DNA of 64,000 bases, taken from the NCBI RefSeq assembly GCF_036503815.1, contig NZ_AP027764.1:4898001-4962000 (forward strand). The letters run 5' to 3'. Positions 45,883-57,133 of this stretch are shown here, piece by piece. Position numbers and translations under genes: made by a program. Numbering within the stretch: position 1 is the first letter of the stretch; each line of letters starts with the position of its first letter. The notes under the pieces are model-generated. The model saw only the letters and a program-made list of their open reading frames with translations. It did no database searches and was not told the origin of the DNA. Source of the stretch: Escherichia coli (GTDB lineage: Bacteria > Pseudomonadota > Gammaproteobacteria > Enterobacterales > Enterobacteriaceae).

Positions 45883-47772
45883 ATGTTTTATCCGGATCCT
45901 TTTGACGTCATCATCATTGGCGGGGGTCATGCAGGCACCGAGGCCGCGATGGCCGCGGCGCGTATGGGTCAACAGACTCTGCTTTTGACACACAATATCG
46001 ACACTCTGGGGCAGATGAGCTGCAACCCGGCGATCGGCGGTATTGGGAAGGGACATCTGGTAAAAGAAGTGGATGCACTCGGCGGCCTGATGGCTAAAGC
46101 GATCGATCAGGCGGGTATCCAGTTTAGGATACTAAACGCAAGCAAGGGACCGGCAGTTCGCGCTACCCGAGCTCAGGCGGATCGTGTGCTCTACCGTCAG
46201 GCGGTACGTACGGCGCTGGAGAACCAACCGAATCTGATGATCTTCCAGCAGGCGGTTGAAGATCTTATTGTCGAAAACGATCGCGTGGTCGGTGCTGTTA
46301 CCCAAATGGGACTGAAGTTCCGTGCCAAAGCCGTCGTGCTCACCGTTGGGACGTTCCTCGACGGTAAAATTCATATCGGTCTGGATAACTACAGCGGTGG
46401 CCGTGCTGGTGATCCGCCGTCCATTCCGCTCTCTCGCCGTTTGCGTGAACTGCCGCTGCGCGTTGGTCGTCTGAAAACCGGGACACCGCCGCGTATTGAT
46501 GCGCGTACTATCGACTTCAGCGTGCTGGCGCAACAGCATGGCGATAACCCAATGCCGGTATTCTCGTTTATGGGCAATGCGTCCCAGCATCCACAGCAGG
46601 TGCCGTGTTATATCACTCATACCAACGAGAAAACCCATGATGTGATCCGCAGTAACCTCGATCGTAGCCCAATGTACTCAGGGGTGATCGAAGGTGTCGG
46701 CCCACGCTACTGCCCGTCGATCGAAGACAAAGTCATGCGCTTCGCCGACAGAAATCAGCATCAGATCTTCCTTGAACCGGAAGGGCTGACCTCTAACGAA
46801 ATTTATCCGAACGGTATCTCCACCAGCCTGCCGTTCGATGTGCAGATGCAAATCGTCCGCTCCATGCAGGGGATGGAAAACGCGAAGATCGTGCGTCCGG
46901 GTTATGCCATTGAGTATGACTTCTTCGATCCACGCGACCTGAAACCGACGCTGGAGAGCAAGTTTATCCAGGGGCTGTTCTTTGCTGGTCAGATTAACGG
47001 CACTACCGGTTACGAAGAAGCCGCTGCGCAAGGTTTGCTGGCCGGTCTTAACGCTGCCCGTCTGTCTGCTGACAAAGAAGGTTGGGCTCCGGCGCGTTCT
47101 CAGGCGTATCTCGGCGTACTGGTTGATGACCTGTGCACTTTAGGAACCAAAGAGCCGTACCGTATGTTTACCTCGCGTGCAGAATATCGCCTGATGCTAC
47201 GCGAAGATAATGCGGATCTGCGTTTGACTGAAATCGGTCGTGAACTGGGCCTGGTGGATGACGAACGTTGGGCGCGCTTTAACGAGAAGCTTGAGAACAT
47301 CGAGCGTGAGCGTCAGCGTCTGAAATCGACATGGGTAACCCCGTCGGCGGAAGCTGCAGCCGAAGTGAATGCTCACCTGACTGCGCCGCTTTCCCGTGAA
47401 GCCAGTGGTGAAGATCTGCTGCGTCGTCCGGAAATGACTTATGAAAAATTAACCACGCTGACGCCGTTTGCCCCTGCGTTGACAGACGAACAGGCGGCGG
47501 AACAGGTTGAGATTCAAGTTAAATACGAAGGTTATATCGCGCGCCAGCAAGATGAGATCGAAAAGCAGCAGCGTAACGAGAATACCTTGCTGCCAGCGAC
47601 GCTGGATTACCGCCAGGTATCCGGTCTTTCTAACGAAGTGATCGCCAAACTTAACGATCACAAACCGGCTTCTATCGGTCAGGCTTCGCGTATTTCTGGC
47701 GTCACGCCTGCGGCCATCTCCATTCTGCTGGTGTGGCTGAAAAAACAGGGTATGCTGCGTCGTAGCGCATAA
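45883..47772 (+). CDS. mnmG: tRNA uridine-5-carboxymethylaminomethyl modification enzyme MnmG
   Basis: FAD enzyme that with MnmE makes cmnm5U34 in tRNAs (formerly GidA). The 629-residue protein has the FAD-binding GGGHAGTEAAMAAARMG near 13-29, CNPAIGGIGKGHLVKEVDALGG, the GTFLDGKIHIG and RLKTGTPPRI loops with redox Cys, and a helical C-terminal domain that binds MnmE/tRNA. First gene of the block transcribed away from oriC; its transcription influences origin opening. Confidence 0.98.
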   Translation: MFYPDPFDVIIIGGGHAGTEAAMAAARMGQQTLLLTHNIDTLGQMSCNPAIGGIGKGHLVKEVDALGGLMAKAIDQAGIQFRILNASKGPAVRATRAQADRVLYRQAVRTALENQPNLMIFQQAVEDLIVENDRVVGAVTQMGLKFRAKAVVLTVGTFLDGKIHIGLDNYSGGRAGDPPSIPLSRRLRELPLRVGRLKTGTPPRIDARTIDFSVLAQQHGDNPMPVFSFMGNASQHPQQVPCYITHTNEKTHDVIRSNLDRSPMYSGVIEGVGPRYCPSIEDKVMRFADRNQHQIFLEPEGLTSNEIYPNGISTSLPFDVQMQIVRSMQGMENAKIVRPGYAIEYDFFDPRDLKPTLESKFIQGLFFAGQINGTTGYEEAAAQGLLAGLNAARLSADKEGWAPARSQAYLGVLVDDLCTLGTKEPYRMFTSRAEYRLMLREDNADLRLTEIGRELGLVDDERWARFNEKLENIERERQRLKSTWVTPSAEAAAEVNAHLTAPLSREASGEDLLRRPEMTYEKLTTLTPFAPALTDEQAAEQVEIQVKYEGYIARQQDEIEKQQRNENTLLPATLDYRQVSGLSNEVIAKLNDHKPASIGQASRISGVTPAAISILLVWLKKQGMLRRSA

Positions 47773-47788
47773 CGCATTAAAAATGCCT

Positions 47789-47806
47789 GGTAAGCACCCG
47801 CTTACC
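47789..47806. repeat. Short hairpin (REP-like) between mnmG and rsmG
   Basis: GGTAAGC, ACCC loop, GCTTACC, followed by GGGCTACG, resembling part of a REP/BIME sequence. Position in the 63-base intercistronic gap suggests an mRNA stabiliser. Confidence 0.5.
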
Positions 47807-47835
47807 GGGCTACGCATCAAGAACAGGTAATCACC

Positions 47836-48459
47836 GTGCTCAACAAACTCTCCTCTCTGCTGAAAGACGCAGGAATTTCGCTTACCGATCACCAGAAAAA
47901 CCAGCTAATTGCCTACGTGAATATGCTGCATAAATGGAATAAAGCGTACAACCTGACTTCGGTCCGCGATCCTAATGAGATGCTGGTACGCCATATTCTC
48001 GATAGCATTGTGGTGGCGCCGTATCTGCAAGGTGATCGGTTTATCGATGTCGGCACCGGACCAGGACTGCCTGGCATTCCACTCTCTATCGTGCGTCCTG
48101 AAGCCCATTTCACGTTGTTGGATAGCCTTGGTAAACGCGTGCGTTTCCTTCGTCAGGTGCAACATGAGCTTAAACTGGAGAATATTGAGCCAGTACAGAG
48201 CAGGGTAGAAGAGTTTCCTTCTGAGCCGCCATTTGATGGCGTAATTAGCCGCGCCTTTGCCTCTCTGAACGATATGGTGAGCTGGTGCCACCATCTTCCT
48301 GGTGAGCAAGGTCGTTTCTACGCGCTGAAAGGCCAAATACCGGAAGATGAAATCGCTTTGTTGCCCGAAGAATATCAGGTCGAATCAGTGGTTAAACTTC
48401 ACGTTCCGGCCCTGGATGGCGAACGTCATCTGGTGGTGATTAAAGCAAATAAAATTTAA
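47836..48459 (+). CDS. rsmG: 16S rRNA (G527-N7) methyltransferase RsmG
   Basis: SAM-dependent methyltransferase that makes m7G527 in 16S rRNA (formerly GidB); loss gives low streptomycin resistance. The 207-residue protein starts at GTG and has the SAM motif DVGTGPGLPGIPLSIV near 73-88 and SRAFASLNDMV. Follows mnmG. Same length as E. coli RsmG. Confidence 0.97.
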   Translation: MLNKLSSLLKDAGISLTDHQKNQLIAYVNMLHKWNKAYNLTSVRDPNEMLVRHILDSIVVAPYLQGDRFIDVGTGPGLPGIPLSIVRPEAHFTLLDSLGKRVRFLRQVQHELKLENIEPVQSRVEEFPSEPPFDGVISRAFASLNDMVSWCHHLPGEQGRFYALKGQIPEDEIALLPEEYQVESVVKLHVPALDGERHLVVIKANKI

Positions 48460-48546
48460 TTTTTATCAAAAAAAACATAAAAAAATGACCGGTTAGACTG
48501 TTAACAACAACCAGGTTTTCTACTGATATAACTGGTTACATTTAAC

Positions 48547-48590
48547 GCCACGTTCACTCTTTTGCATCAACGAGCTAACGTGGCTTTTTT
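48547..48590 (+). terminator. Likely terminator after rsmG
   Basis: GCCACGTT and AACGTGGC pair across a 22-base loop, followed by TTTTTT. It would partly separate mnmG-rsmG from atp transcription. Confidence 0.55.
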
Positions 48591-49063
48591 GGGTAAGCAG
48601 AAAATAAGTCAGCAGTGAAAATATCAGGCTGCTAAAAATCGGCGCTAAGAACCATAATCATCTGTTAAAACATTATTAAAAATGTCAATGGGTGGTTTTT
48701 GTTGTGTAAATGTCACTTATTAAAAGAGTGTCTGTTTTTGGACTTAAATATCATAAACTTGCAATGGCATCATTTGCCAAGTAAATAAATATGCTGTGCG
48801 CGAACATGCTCAATATGTGATCTGAAGCACGCTTTATCGCCAGTGTTTACGCGTTATTTACAGTTTTTCATGATCGAACAGCGTTAGCAGAAAAGTCGCA
48901 ATTGTATGCACTGGAAAAATATTTAAACATTTATTCACCTTTTGGCTACTTATTGTTTGAAATCACGGGGGCGCACCGTATAATTTGACCGCTTTTTGAT
49001 GCTTGACTCTAAGCCTTAAAGAAAGTTTTATACGACACGCGGCATACCTCGAAGGGAGCAGGA
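48591..49063 (+). promoter_or_regulatory. AT-rich region and promoter of the atp operon
   Basis: No gene is visible between the rsmG terminator and atpI. A sigma-70 promoter TTGAAA (48957-48962), 16-base spacer, TATAAT (48979-48984) lies about 80 bases before atpI, corresponding to the main atp promoter. A CRP-like half-site TGTGATCTGAAGCACG at 48816-48831 and long A/T-rich tracts (48650-48770) are upstream; their role is not established. Confidence 0.65.
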
Positions 49064-49075
49064 GTGAAAAACGTG

Positions 49076-49456
49076 ATGTCTGTGTCGCTCGTGAGTCGAA
49101 ACGTTGCTCGGAAGCTTCTGCTCGTTCAGTTACTGGTGGTGATAGCAAGTGGATTGCTGTTCAGCCTCAAAGACCCCTTCTGGGGCGTCTCTGCAATAAG
49201 CGGGGGCCTGGCAGTCTTTCTGCCTAACGTTTTGTTTATGATATTTGCCTGGCGTCACCAGGCGCATACACCAGCGAAAGGCCGGGTGGCCTGGACATTC
49301 GCATTTGGCGAAGCTTTCAAAGTTCTGGCGATGTTGGTGTTACTGGTGGTGGCGTTGGCGGTTTTAAAGGCGGTATTCTTGCCGCTGATCGTTACGTGGG
49401 TTTTGGTGCTGGTGGTTCAGATACTGGCACCGGCTGTAATTAACAACAAAGGGTAA
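49076..49456 (+). CDS. atpI: ATP synthase accessory protein AtpI
   Basis: 126-residue membrane protein with four hydrophobic segments, encoded first in the operon and helping c-ring assembly; not part of the final enzyme. The start MSVSLVSRN has AGGAG about 11 bases upstream; a GTG at 49064 four codons earlier is a possible alternative. Nine bases separate its stop from atpB. Confidence 0.95.
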   Translation: MSVSLVSRNVARKLLLVQLLVVIASGLLFSLKDPFWGVSAISGGLAVFLPNVLFMIFAWRHQAHTPAKGRVAWTFAFGEAFKVLAMLVLLVVALAVLKAVFLPLIVTWVLVLVVQILAPAVINNKG

Positions 49457-49464
49457 AAGGCATC

Positions 49465-50280
<816 letters not shown>

Positions 50281-50326
50281 TTTACCAACACTACTACGTT
50301 TTAACTGAAACAAACTGGAGACTGTC

Positions 50327-50566
<240 letters not shown>

Positions 50567-50627
50567 TAAGCGTTGCTTTTATTTAAAGAGCAATATCAGA
50601 ACGTTAACTAAATAGAGGCATTGTGCT

Positions 50628-51098
50628 GTGAATCTTAACGCAACAATCCTCGGCCAGGCCATCGCGTTTGTCCTGTTCGTTCTGTTCTGCATGAAGTACG
50701 TATGGCCGCCATTAATGGCAGCCATCGAAAAACGTCAAAAAGAAATTGCTGACGGCCTTGCTTCCGCAGAACGAGCACATAAGGACCTTGACCTTGCAAA
50801 GGCCAGCGCGACCGACCAGCTGAAAAAAGCGAAAGCGGAAGCCCAGGTAATCATCGAGCAGGCGAACAAACGCCGCTCGCAGATTCTGGACGAAGCTAAA
50901 GCTGAAGCAGAGCAGGAACGTACTAAAATCGTGGCCCAGGCGCAGGCGGAAATTGAAGCCGAGCGTAAACGTGCCCGTGAAGAGCTGCGTAAGCAAGTTG
51001 CTATCCTGGCTGTTGCTGGCGCCGAGAAGATCATCGAACGTTCCGTGGATGAAGCTGCTAACAGCGACATCGTGGATAAACTTGTCGCTGAACTGTAA
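50628..51098 (+). CDS. atpF: ATP synthase Fo subunit b
   Basis: 156-residue peripheral-stalk subunit. One N-terminal membrane helix (residues 4-24) is followed by a long charged Ala/Lys/Glu-rich coiled coil that dimerises and binds delta. GTG start, as in E. coli, with AGAGGC upstream. Confidence 0.98.
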
Positions 51099-51112
51099 GG
51101 AGGGAGGGGCTG

Positions 51113-51646
51113 ATGTCTGAATTTATTACGGTAGCTCGCCCCTACGCCAAAGCAGCTTTTGACTTTGCCGTCGAACACCAAAGTGTAGAACGCTGGCAGG
51201 ACATGCTGGCGTTTGCCGCCGAGGTAACCAAAAACGAACAAATGGCAGAGCTTCTCTCTGGCGCGCTTGCGCCAGAAACGCTCGCCGAGTCGTTTATCGC
51301 AGTTTGTGGTGAGCAACTGGACGAAAACGGTCAGAACCTGATTCGGGTTATGGCTGAAAATGGTCGTCTTAATGCGCTCCCGGATGTTCTGGAGCAGTTT
51401 ATTCACCTGCGTGCTGTGAGTGAGGCTACCGCTGAGGTAGACGTCATTTCCGCTGCCGCGTTGAGTGAACAACAGCTCGCGAAAATTTCTGCTGCGATGG
51501 AAAAACGTCTGTCACGCAAAGTTAAGCTGAATTGCAAAATCGATAAGTCTGTAATGGCAGGCGTTATCATCCGAGCGGGTGATATGGTCATTGATGGCAG
51601 CGTACGCGGTCGTCTTGAGCGCCTTGCAGACGTCTTGCAGTCTTAA
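51113..51646 (+). CDS. atpH: ATP synthase F1 subunit delta
   Basis: 177-residue stator subunit linking the b dimer to the alpha N-termini. N-terminal helical bundle ([15 protein letters not shown]) and C-terminal beta region ([35 protein letters not shown]) are typical. AAGGAGGGAGG precedes the start. Confidence 0.98.
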
Positions 51647-51658
51647 GGGGACTGGAGC

Positions 51659-53200
51659 ATGCAACTGAATTCCACCGAAATCAGCGAACTGATCAAGCAG
51701 CGCATTGCTCAGTTCAATGTTGTGAGTGAAGCTCACAACGAAGGTACTATTGTTTCTGTAAGTGACGGTGTTATCCGCATCCACGGCCTGGCCGATTGTA
51801 TGCAGGGTGAAATGATCTCCCTGCCGGGTAACCGTTACGCTATCGCACTGAACCTCGAGCGTGACTCTGTAGGTGCGGTTGTTATGGGTCCGTACGCTGA
51901 CCTTGCCGAAGGCATGAAAGTTAAGTGTACTGGCCGTATCCTGGAAGTTCCGGTTGGCCGTGGCCTGCTGGGCCGTGTGGTTAACACTCTGGGTGCACCA
52001 ATCGACGGTAAAGGTCCGCTGGATCACGACGGCTTCTCTGCTGTAGAAGCTATCGCCCCGGGCGTTATCGAACGTCAGTCCGTAGATCAGCCGGTACAGA
52101 CCGGTTATAAAGCCGTTGACTCCATGATCCCAATCGGTCGTGGTCAGCGTGAATTGATCATCGGTGACCGTCAGACCGGTAAAACCGCACTGGCAATCGA
52201 TGCCATCATTAACCAGCGCGATTCCGGTATCAAATGTATCTATGTCGCTATCGGCCAGAAAGCGTCCACTATTTCTAACGTGGTACGTAAACTGGAAGAG
52301 CACGGCGCACTGGCTAACACCATCGTTGTGGTAGCAACCGCGTCTGAATCCGCTGCACTGCAATACCTGGCGCCGTATGCCGGTTGCGCAATGGGCGAAT
52401 ACTTCCGTGACCGCGGTGAAGATGCGCTGATCATTTACGATGACCTGTCTAAACAGGCTGTTGCTTACCGTCAGATCTCCCTGCTGCTCCGTCGTCCGCC
52501 AGGACGTGAAGCATTCCCGGGCGACGTATTCTACCTCCACTCTCGTCTGCTGGAGCGTGCTGCGCGTGTTAACGCCGAATACGTTGAAGCCTTCACCAAA
52601 GGTGAAGTGAAAGGGAAAACCGGTTCTCTGACCGCGCTGCCGATTATCGAAACTCAGGCGGGTGACGTTTCTGCGTTCGTTCCGACTAACGTAATCTCCA
52701 TTACCGATGGTCAGATCTTCCTGGAAACCAACCTGTTCAACGCCGGTATTCGTCCTGCGGTTAACCCGGGTATTTCCGTATCCCGTGTTGGTGGTGCAGC
52801 ACAGACCAAGATCATGAAAAAACTGTCCGGTGGTATCCGTACCGCTCTGGCACAGTATCGTGAACTGGCAGCGTTCTCTCAGTTTGCATCCGACCTTGAC
52901 GATGCAACACGTAAGCAGCTTGACCACGGTCAGAAAGTGACCGAACTGCTGAAACAGAAACAGTATGCGCCGATGTCCGTAGCGCAACAGTCTCTGGTTC
53001 TGTTCGCAGCAGAACGTGGTTACCTGGCGGATGTTGAACTGTCGAAAATCGGCAGCTTCGAAGCCGCTCTGCTGGCTTACGTCGACCGTGATCACGCTCC
53101 GTTGATGCAAGAGATCAACCAGACCGGTGGCTACAACGACGAAATCGAAGGCAAGCTGAAAGGCATCCTCGATTCCTTCAAAGCAACCCAATCCTGGTAA
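51659..53200 (+). CDS. atpA: ATP synthase F1 subunit alpha
   Basis: 513-residue non-catalytic nucleotide-binding subunit. P-loop GDRQTGKT at about 169-176, the [29 protein letters not shown] segment and the arginine finger Arg373 region (VSRVGGAAQ) are present. A very long antisense open frame over this gene is a codon-bias artefact. Confidence 0.99.
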
Positions 53201-53250
53201 CGTCTGGCGGCTTGCCTTAGGGCAGGCCGCAAGGCATTGAGGAGAAGCTC

Positions 53251-54114
53251 ATGGCCGGCGCAAAAGAGATACGTAGTAAGATCGCAAGCGTCCAGAACAC
53301 GCAAAAGATCACTAAAGCGATGGAGATGGTCGCCGCTTCCAAAATGCGTAAATCGCAGGATCGCATGGCGGCCAGCCGTCCTTATGCAGAAACCATGCGC
53401 AAAGTGATTGGTCACCTTGCACACGGTAATCTGGAATATAAGCACCCATACCTGGAAGACCGCGACGTTAAACGCGTAGGCTACCTGGTGGTGTCGACCG
53501 ACCGTGGTTTGTGCGGTGGTTTGAACATTAACCTGTTCAAAAAACTGCTGGCGGAAATGAAGACCTGGACCGACAAAGGCGTTCAATGCGACCTCGCAAT
53601 GATCGGCTCGAAAGGCGTGTCGTTCTTCAACTCCGTGGGCGGCAATGTTGTTGCCCAGGTCACCGGCATGGGGGATAACCCTTCCCTGTCCGAACTGATT
53701 GGTCCGGTAAAAGTGATGTTGCAGGCCTACGACGAAGGCCGTCTGGACAAGCTTTACATTGTCAGCAACAAATTTATTAACACCATGTCTCAGGTTCCGA
53801 CCATCAGCCAGCTGCTGCCGTTACCGGCATCAGATGATGATGATCTGAAACATAAATCCTGGGATTACCTGTACGAACCCGATCCGAAGGCGTTGCTGGA
53901 TACCCTGCTGCGTCGTTATGTCGAATCTCAGGTTTATCAGGGCGTGGTTGAAAACCTGGCCAGCGAGCAGGCCGCCCGTATGGTGGCGATGAAAGCCGCG
54001 ACCGACAATGGCGGCAGCCTGATTAAAGAGCTGCAGTTGGTATACAACAAAGCTCGTCAGGCCAGCATTACTCAGGAACTCACCGAGATCGTCTCGGGGG
54101 CCGCCGCGGTTTAA
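53251..54114 (+). CDS. atpG: ATP synthase F1 subunit gamma
   Basis: 287-residue central rotor shaft. The N-terminal helix [31 protein letters not shown] and the C-terminal helix ([18 protein letters not shown]...) that form the coiled coil inside alpha3beta3 are clear. TTGAGGAG lies before the ATG. Confidence 0.98.
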
Positions 54115-54140
54115 ACAGGTTATTTCGTAGAGGATTTAAG

Positions 54141-55523
54141 ATGGCTACTGGAAAGATTGTCCAGGTAATCGGCGCCGTAGTTGACGTCGAATTCCCTCAG
54201 GATGCCGTACCGCGCGTGTACGATGCTCTTGAGGTGCAAAATGGTAATGAGCGTCTGGTGCTGGAAGTTCAGCAGCAGCTCGGCGGCGGTATCGTGCGTA
54301 CCATCGCAATGGGTTCCTCCGACGGTCTGCGTCGCGGTCTGGATGTAAAAGACCTCGAACACCCGATCGAAGTCCCGGTAGGTAAAGCGACTCTGGGCCG
54401 TATCATGAACGTACTGGGTGAACCGGTCGACATGAAAGGCGAGATCGGTGAAGAAGAGCGTTGGGCGATTCACCGCGCAGCACCTTCCTACGAAGAGCTG
54501 TCAAACTCTCAGGAACTGCTGGAAACCGGTATCAAAGTTATCGACCTGATGTGTCCGTTCGCTAAGGGCGGTAAAGTCGGTCTGTTCGGTGGTGCGGGTG
54601 TAGGTAAAACCGTAAACATGATGGAGCTTATTCGTAACATCGCGATCGAGCACTCCGGTTACTCTGTGTTTGCGGGCGTAGGTGAACGTACTCGTGAGGG
54701 TAACGACTTCTACCACGAAATGACCGACTCCAACGTTATCGACAAAGTATCCCTGGTATATGGCCAGATGAACGAGCCGCCGGGAAACCGTCTGCGCGTT
54801 GCACTGACCGGCCTGACCATGGCTGAGAAATTCCGTGACGAAGGTCGTGACGTTCTGCTGTTCGTTGACAACATCTATCGTTACACCCTGGCCGGTACGG
54901 AAGTATCCGCACTGCTGGGTCGTATGCCTTCAGCGGTAGGTTATCAGCCGACTCTGGCGGAAGAGATGGGCGTTCTTCAGGAACGTATCACCTCCACCAA
55001 AACTGGTTCTATCACCTCCGTACAGGCGGTATACGTACCTGCGGATGACTTGACTGACCCGTCTCCGGCAACCACCTTTGCGCACCTTGACGCAACCGTG
55101 GTACTGAGCCGTCAGATCGCGTCTCTGGGTATCTACCCGGCTGTTGACCCGCTGGACTCTACCAGCCGTCAGCTGGACCCGCTGGTGGTTGGTCAGGAAC
55201 ACTACGACACCGCGCGTGGCGTTCAGTCCATCCTGCAACGTTATCAGGAACTGAAAGACATCATCGCCATCCTGGGTATGGATGAACTGTCTGAAGAAGA
55301 CAAACTGGTGGTAGCGCGCGCTCGTAAGATCCAGCGCTTCCTGTCCCAGCCGTTCTTCGTGGCAGAAGTATTCACCGGTTCTCCGGGTAAATACGTCTCC
55401 CTGAAAGACACCATCCGTGGCTTTAAAGGCATCATGGAAGGCGAATACGATCACCTGCCGGAGCAGGCGTTCTACATGGTCGGTTCCATCGAAGAAGCAG
55501 TGGAAAAAGCCAAAAAACTTTAA
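54141..55523 (+). CDS. atpD: ATP synthase F1 subunit beta (catalytic)
   Basis: 460-residue catalytic subunit. P-loop GGAGVGKT near 149-156, catalytic Glu in GERTREGND near 180-188, and Walker [16 protein letters not shown]. Ends [10 protein letters not shown]. Same length as E. coli AtpD. Confidence 0.99.
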
Positions 55524-55543
55524 CGCCTTAATCGGAGGGTGAT

Positions 55544-55963
55544 ATGGCAATGACTTACCACCTGGACGTCGTCAGCGCAGAGCAACAAATGTTCTCTGGT
55601 CTGGTCGAGAAAATCCAGGTAACGGGTAGCGAAGGTGAACTGGGCATTTACCCGGGCCACGCACCGCTGCTCACCGCCATTAAGCCTGGTATGATTCGCA
55701 TCGTGAAACAGCACGGTCACGAAGAGTTTATCTATCTGTCTGGCGGCATTCTTGAAGTGCAGCCTGGCAACGTGACCGTTCTGGCTGACACCGCAATTCG
55801 CGGCCAGGATCTCGACGAAGCGCGAGCCATGGAAGCGAAACGTAAGGCTGAAGAGCACATTAGCAGCTCTCACGGCGACGTAGATTACGCTCAGGCGTCT
55901 GCGGAACTGGCCAAAGCGATCGCGCAGTTGCGCGTTATCGAGTTGACCAAAAAAGCGATGTAA
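55544..55963 (+). CDS. atpC: ATP synthase F1 subunit epsilon
   Basis: 139-residue rotor subunit and intrinsic inhibitor. N-terminal beta sandwich ([25 protein letters not shown]) and C-terminal two-helix inhibitory arm rich in Ala and Arg. Last gene of the operon, followed by a strong terminator. Confidence 0.98.
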
Positions 55964-55981
55964 CACCGGCTTGAAAAGCTC

Positions 55982-56013
55982 AAAAGCCAGTCTGGAAACA
56001 GACTGGCTTTTTT
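55982..56013 (+). terminator. Terminator of the atp operon
   Basis: AAAAGCCAGTCTG, GAAA loop, CAGACTGGCTTTTTT: a perfect 9-bp GC-containing stem with T-run, 18 bases past atpC. Confidence 0.95.
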
Positions 56014-56159
56014 ATATGTATTTTGCTGATTGATACAAAAATTATATTATTCATCAAAAAGTTAGCGTCTTGCCAAGTCGTTAATTGTCACCTTTTCTCC
56101 ATAGTGATATCGTCCCTGTTGTTATTATTATTTCTATAATTATATGAGGGATCATATCT

Positions 56160-56858
56160 ATGTCTTTTAAAACGTCTTTTGAAGGTGTCCAACCGGTTGT
56201 GATGACCGATCGCGCCACCTTTATCCGCCGTGCTTATATGCATCTGGCTGGGGCAGTTGTCGGGTTCATCATTCTCAGCGCGCTGTTTATCTTTAGTGGG
56301 CTTGGCAAAATGATGCTTAGGGTGCTGATGAACAGTGGTCAGTTTGGTTGGCTGGTGGTGCTGGGTGCTTTTATTCTGGTCAGCATGCTGGCGACTCGTC
56401 TGGCAGATAATGTGGAGTCTAATCAGACCCAACTGATTGGACTGGGGATATACGTACTGGCAGAAGCGTTAATTTTTGCACCTTTACTGACACTGGCAGC
56501 GTATATTAATCCAGCAATTATTGGCGCGGCGGGCATCACCACAGCACTGCTTGTGGGTGGTCTGACATTCACTGCCTTCACGACCAAAAAAGATTTCTCT
56601 TTCATGCGTTCGTTTTTAACCATGGCGGGCTTTATCGCTTTCGGTGCCATTATCGCGAGCATTTTTATGGGATTCTCACTGGGCGTCTGGTTCTCGGCGG
56701 CAATGGTGCTGTTGTGTGCTGGCTTCGTGCTGTACGACACGTCTAATATTATTCATCATTATCCTACCGATCGTCCGGCAGGTGCGGCGCTACATCTCTT
56801 CGCCTCTATTGCTACCATGTTCTGGTATGTTCTGCGCATTTTCATGTCCCGCGATTAA
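56160..56858 (+). CDS. Bax inhibitor-1/YccA-family membrane protein
   Basis: 232-residue integral membrane protein with about seven hydrophobic segments and little else. The C-terminus YDTSNIIHHY, then ALHLFASIATMFWYVLRIFMSRD, fits the TMBIM (Bax inhibitor-1) family. Within it the motif TTKKDFSFMRSF and a Ser where YbhL-type members carry the second sensor Asp make it closest to YccA, the FtsH-interacting member (E. coli YccA has TTRKDMSF and a Ser there). Start ATG follows GAGGGA at about 9 bases. It lies between the atp terminator and glmU, where K-12 has no gene, and has its own terminator, so it is an accessory cistron. Function inferred only; it may modulate FtsH. Confidence 0.85.
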   Translation: MSFKTSFEGVQPVVMTDRATFIRRAYMHLAGAVVGFIILSALFIFSGLGKMMLRVLMNSGQFGWLVVLGAFILVSMLATRLADNVESNQTQLIGLGIYVLAEALIFAPLLTLAAYINPAIIGAAGITTALLVGGLTFTAFTTKKDFSFMRSFLTMAGFIAFGAIIASIFMGFSLGVWFSAAMVLLCAGFVLYDTSNIIHHYPTDRPAGAALHLFASIATMFWYVLRIFMSRD

Positions 56859-56870
56859 CCCTGCTTGTAT

Positions 56871-56897
56871 AAACCAGCGAAATTATTCGCTGGTTTT
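56871..56897 (+). terminator. Terminator after the YccA-like gene
   Basis: ACCAGCGAA and TTCGCTGGT pair around a short AT loop and are followed by TTT, 12 bases past the stop codon. Confidence 0.85.
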
Positions 56898-56902
56898 CCC
56901 GT

Positions 56903-56922
56903 TTATTCATTGATCGAAATAA
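56903..56922. promoter_or_regulatory. NagC-like box upstream of glmU
   Basis: TTATTCATTGATCGAAATAA is an imperfect palindrome with TTATT...AATAA ends and a CGAAAT half, like NagC sites. In E. coli NagC activates glmUS from sites upstream of glmU. The 275-base gap 56859-57133 holds no gene; the glmU promoter is in its right part. Confidence 0.5.
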
Positions 56923-57133
56923 GAGCAAAAACATCCACCTGACGCTTAAATGAAGGTACTGCCTTAATTTTCTGCAGACAAAAGGCGTGACGATGGTCGA
57001 AAATGGCACTTTCGTTAGCGGGGATAATCCGTTATTGAACAATTTATCCTCTGTCCATTTCACGATGAAAAAAATGTAGTTTTTTCAAGGTGAAGCGGTT
57101 TAAATTCGTTCTCAAATTACAGTCAGGACGCGT

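Noticed and set aside
51512..53191. Very long open frame (559 codons) antisense to atpA
   Set aside because: It lies wholly within atpA and the end of atpH on the opposite strand, has no recognisable family features, and arises from the strong codon bias of a highly expressed gene.
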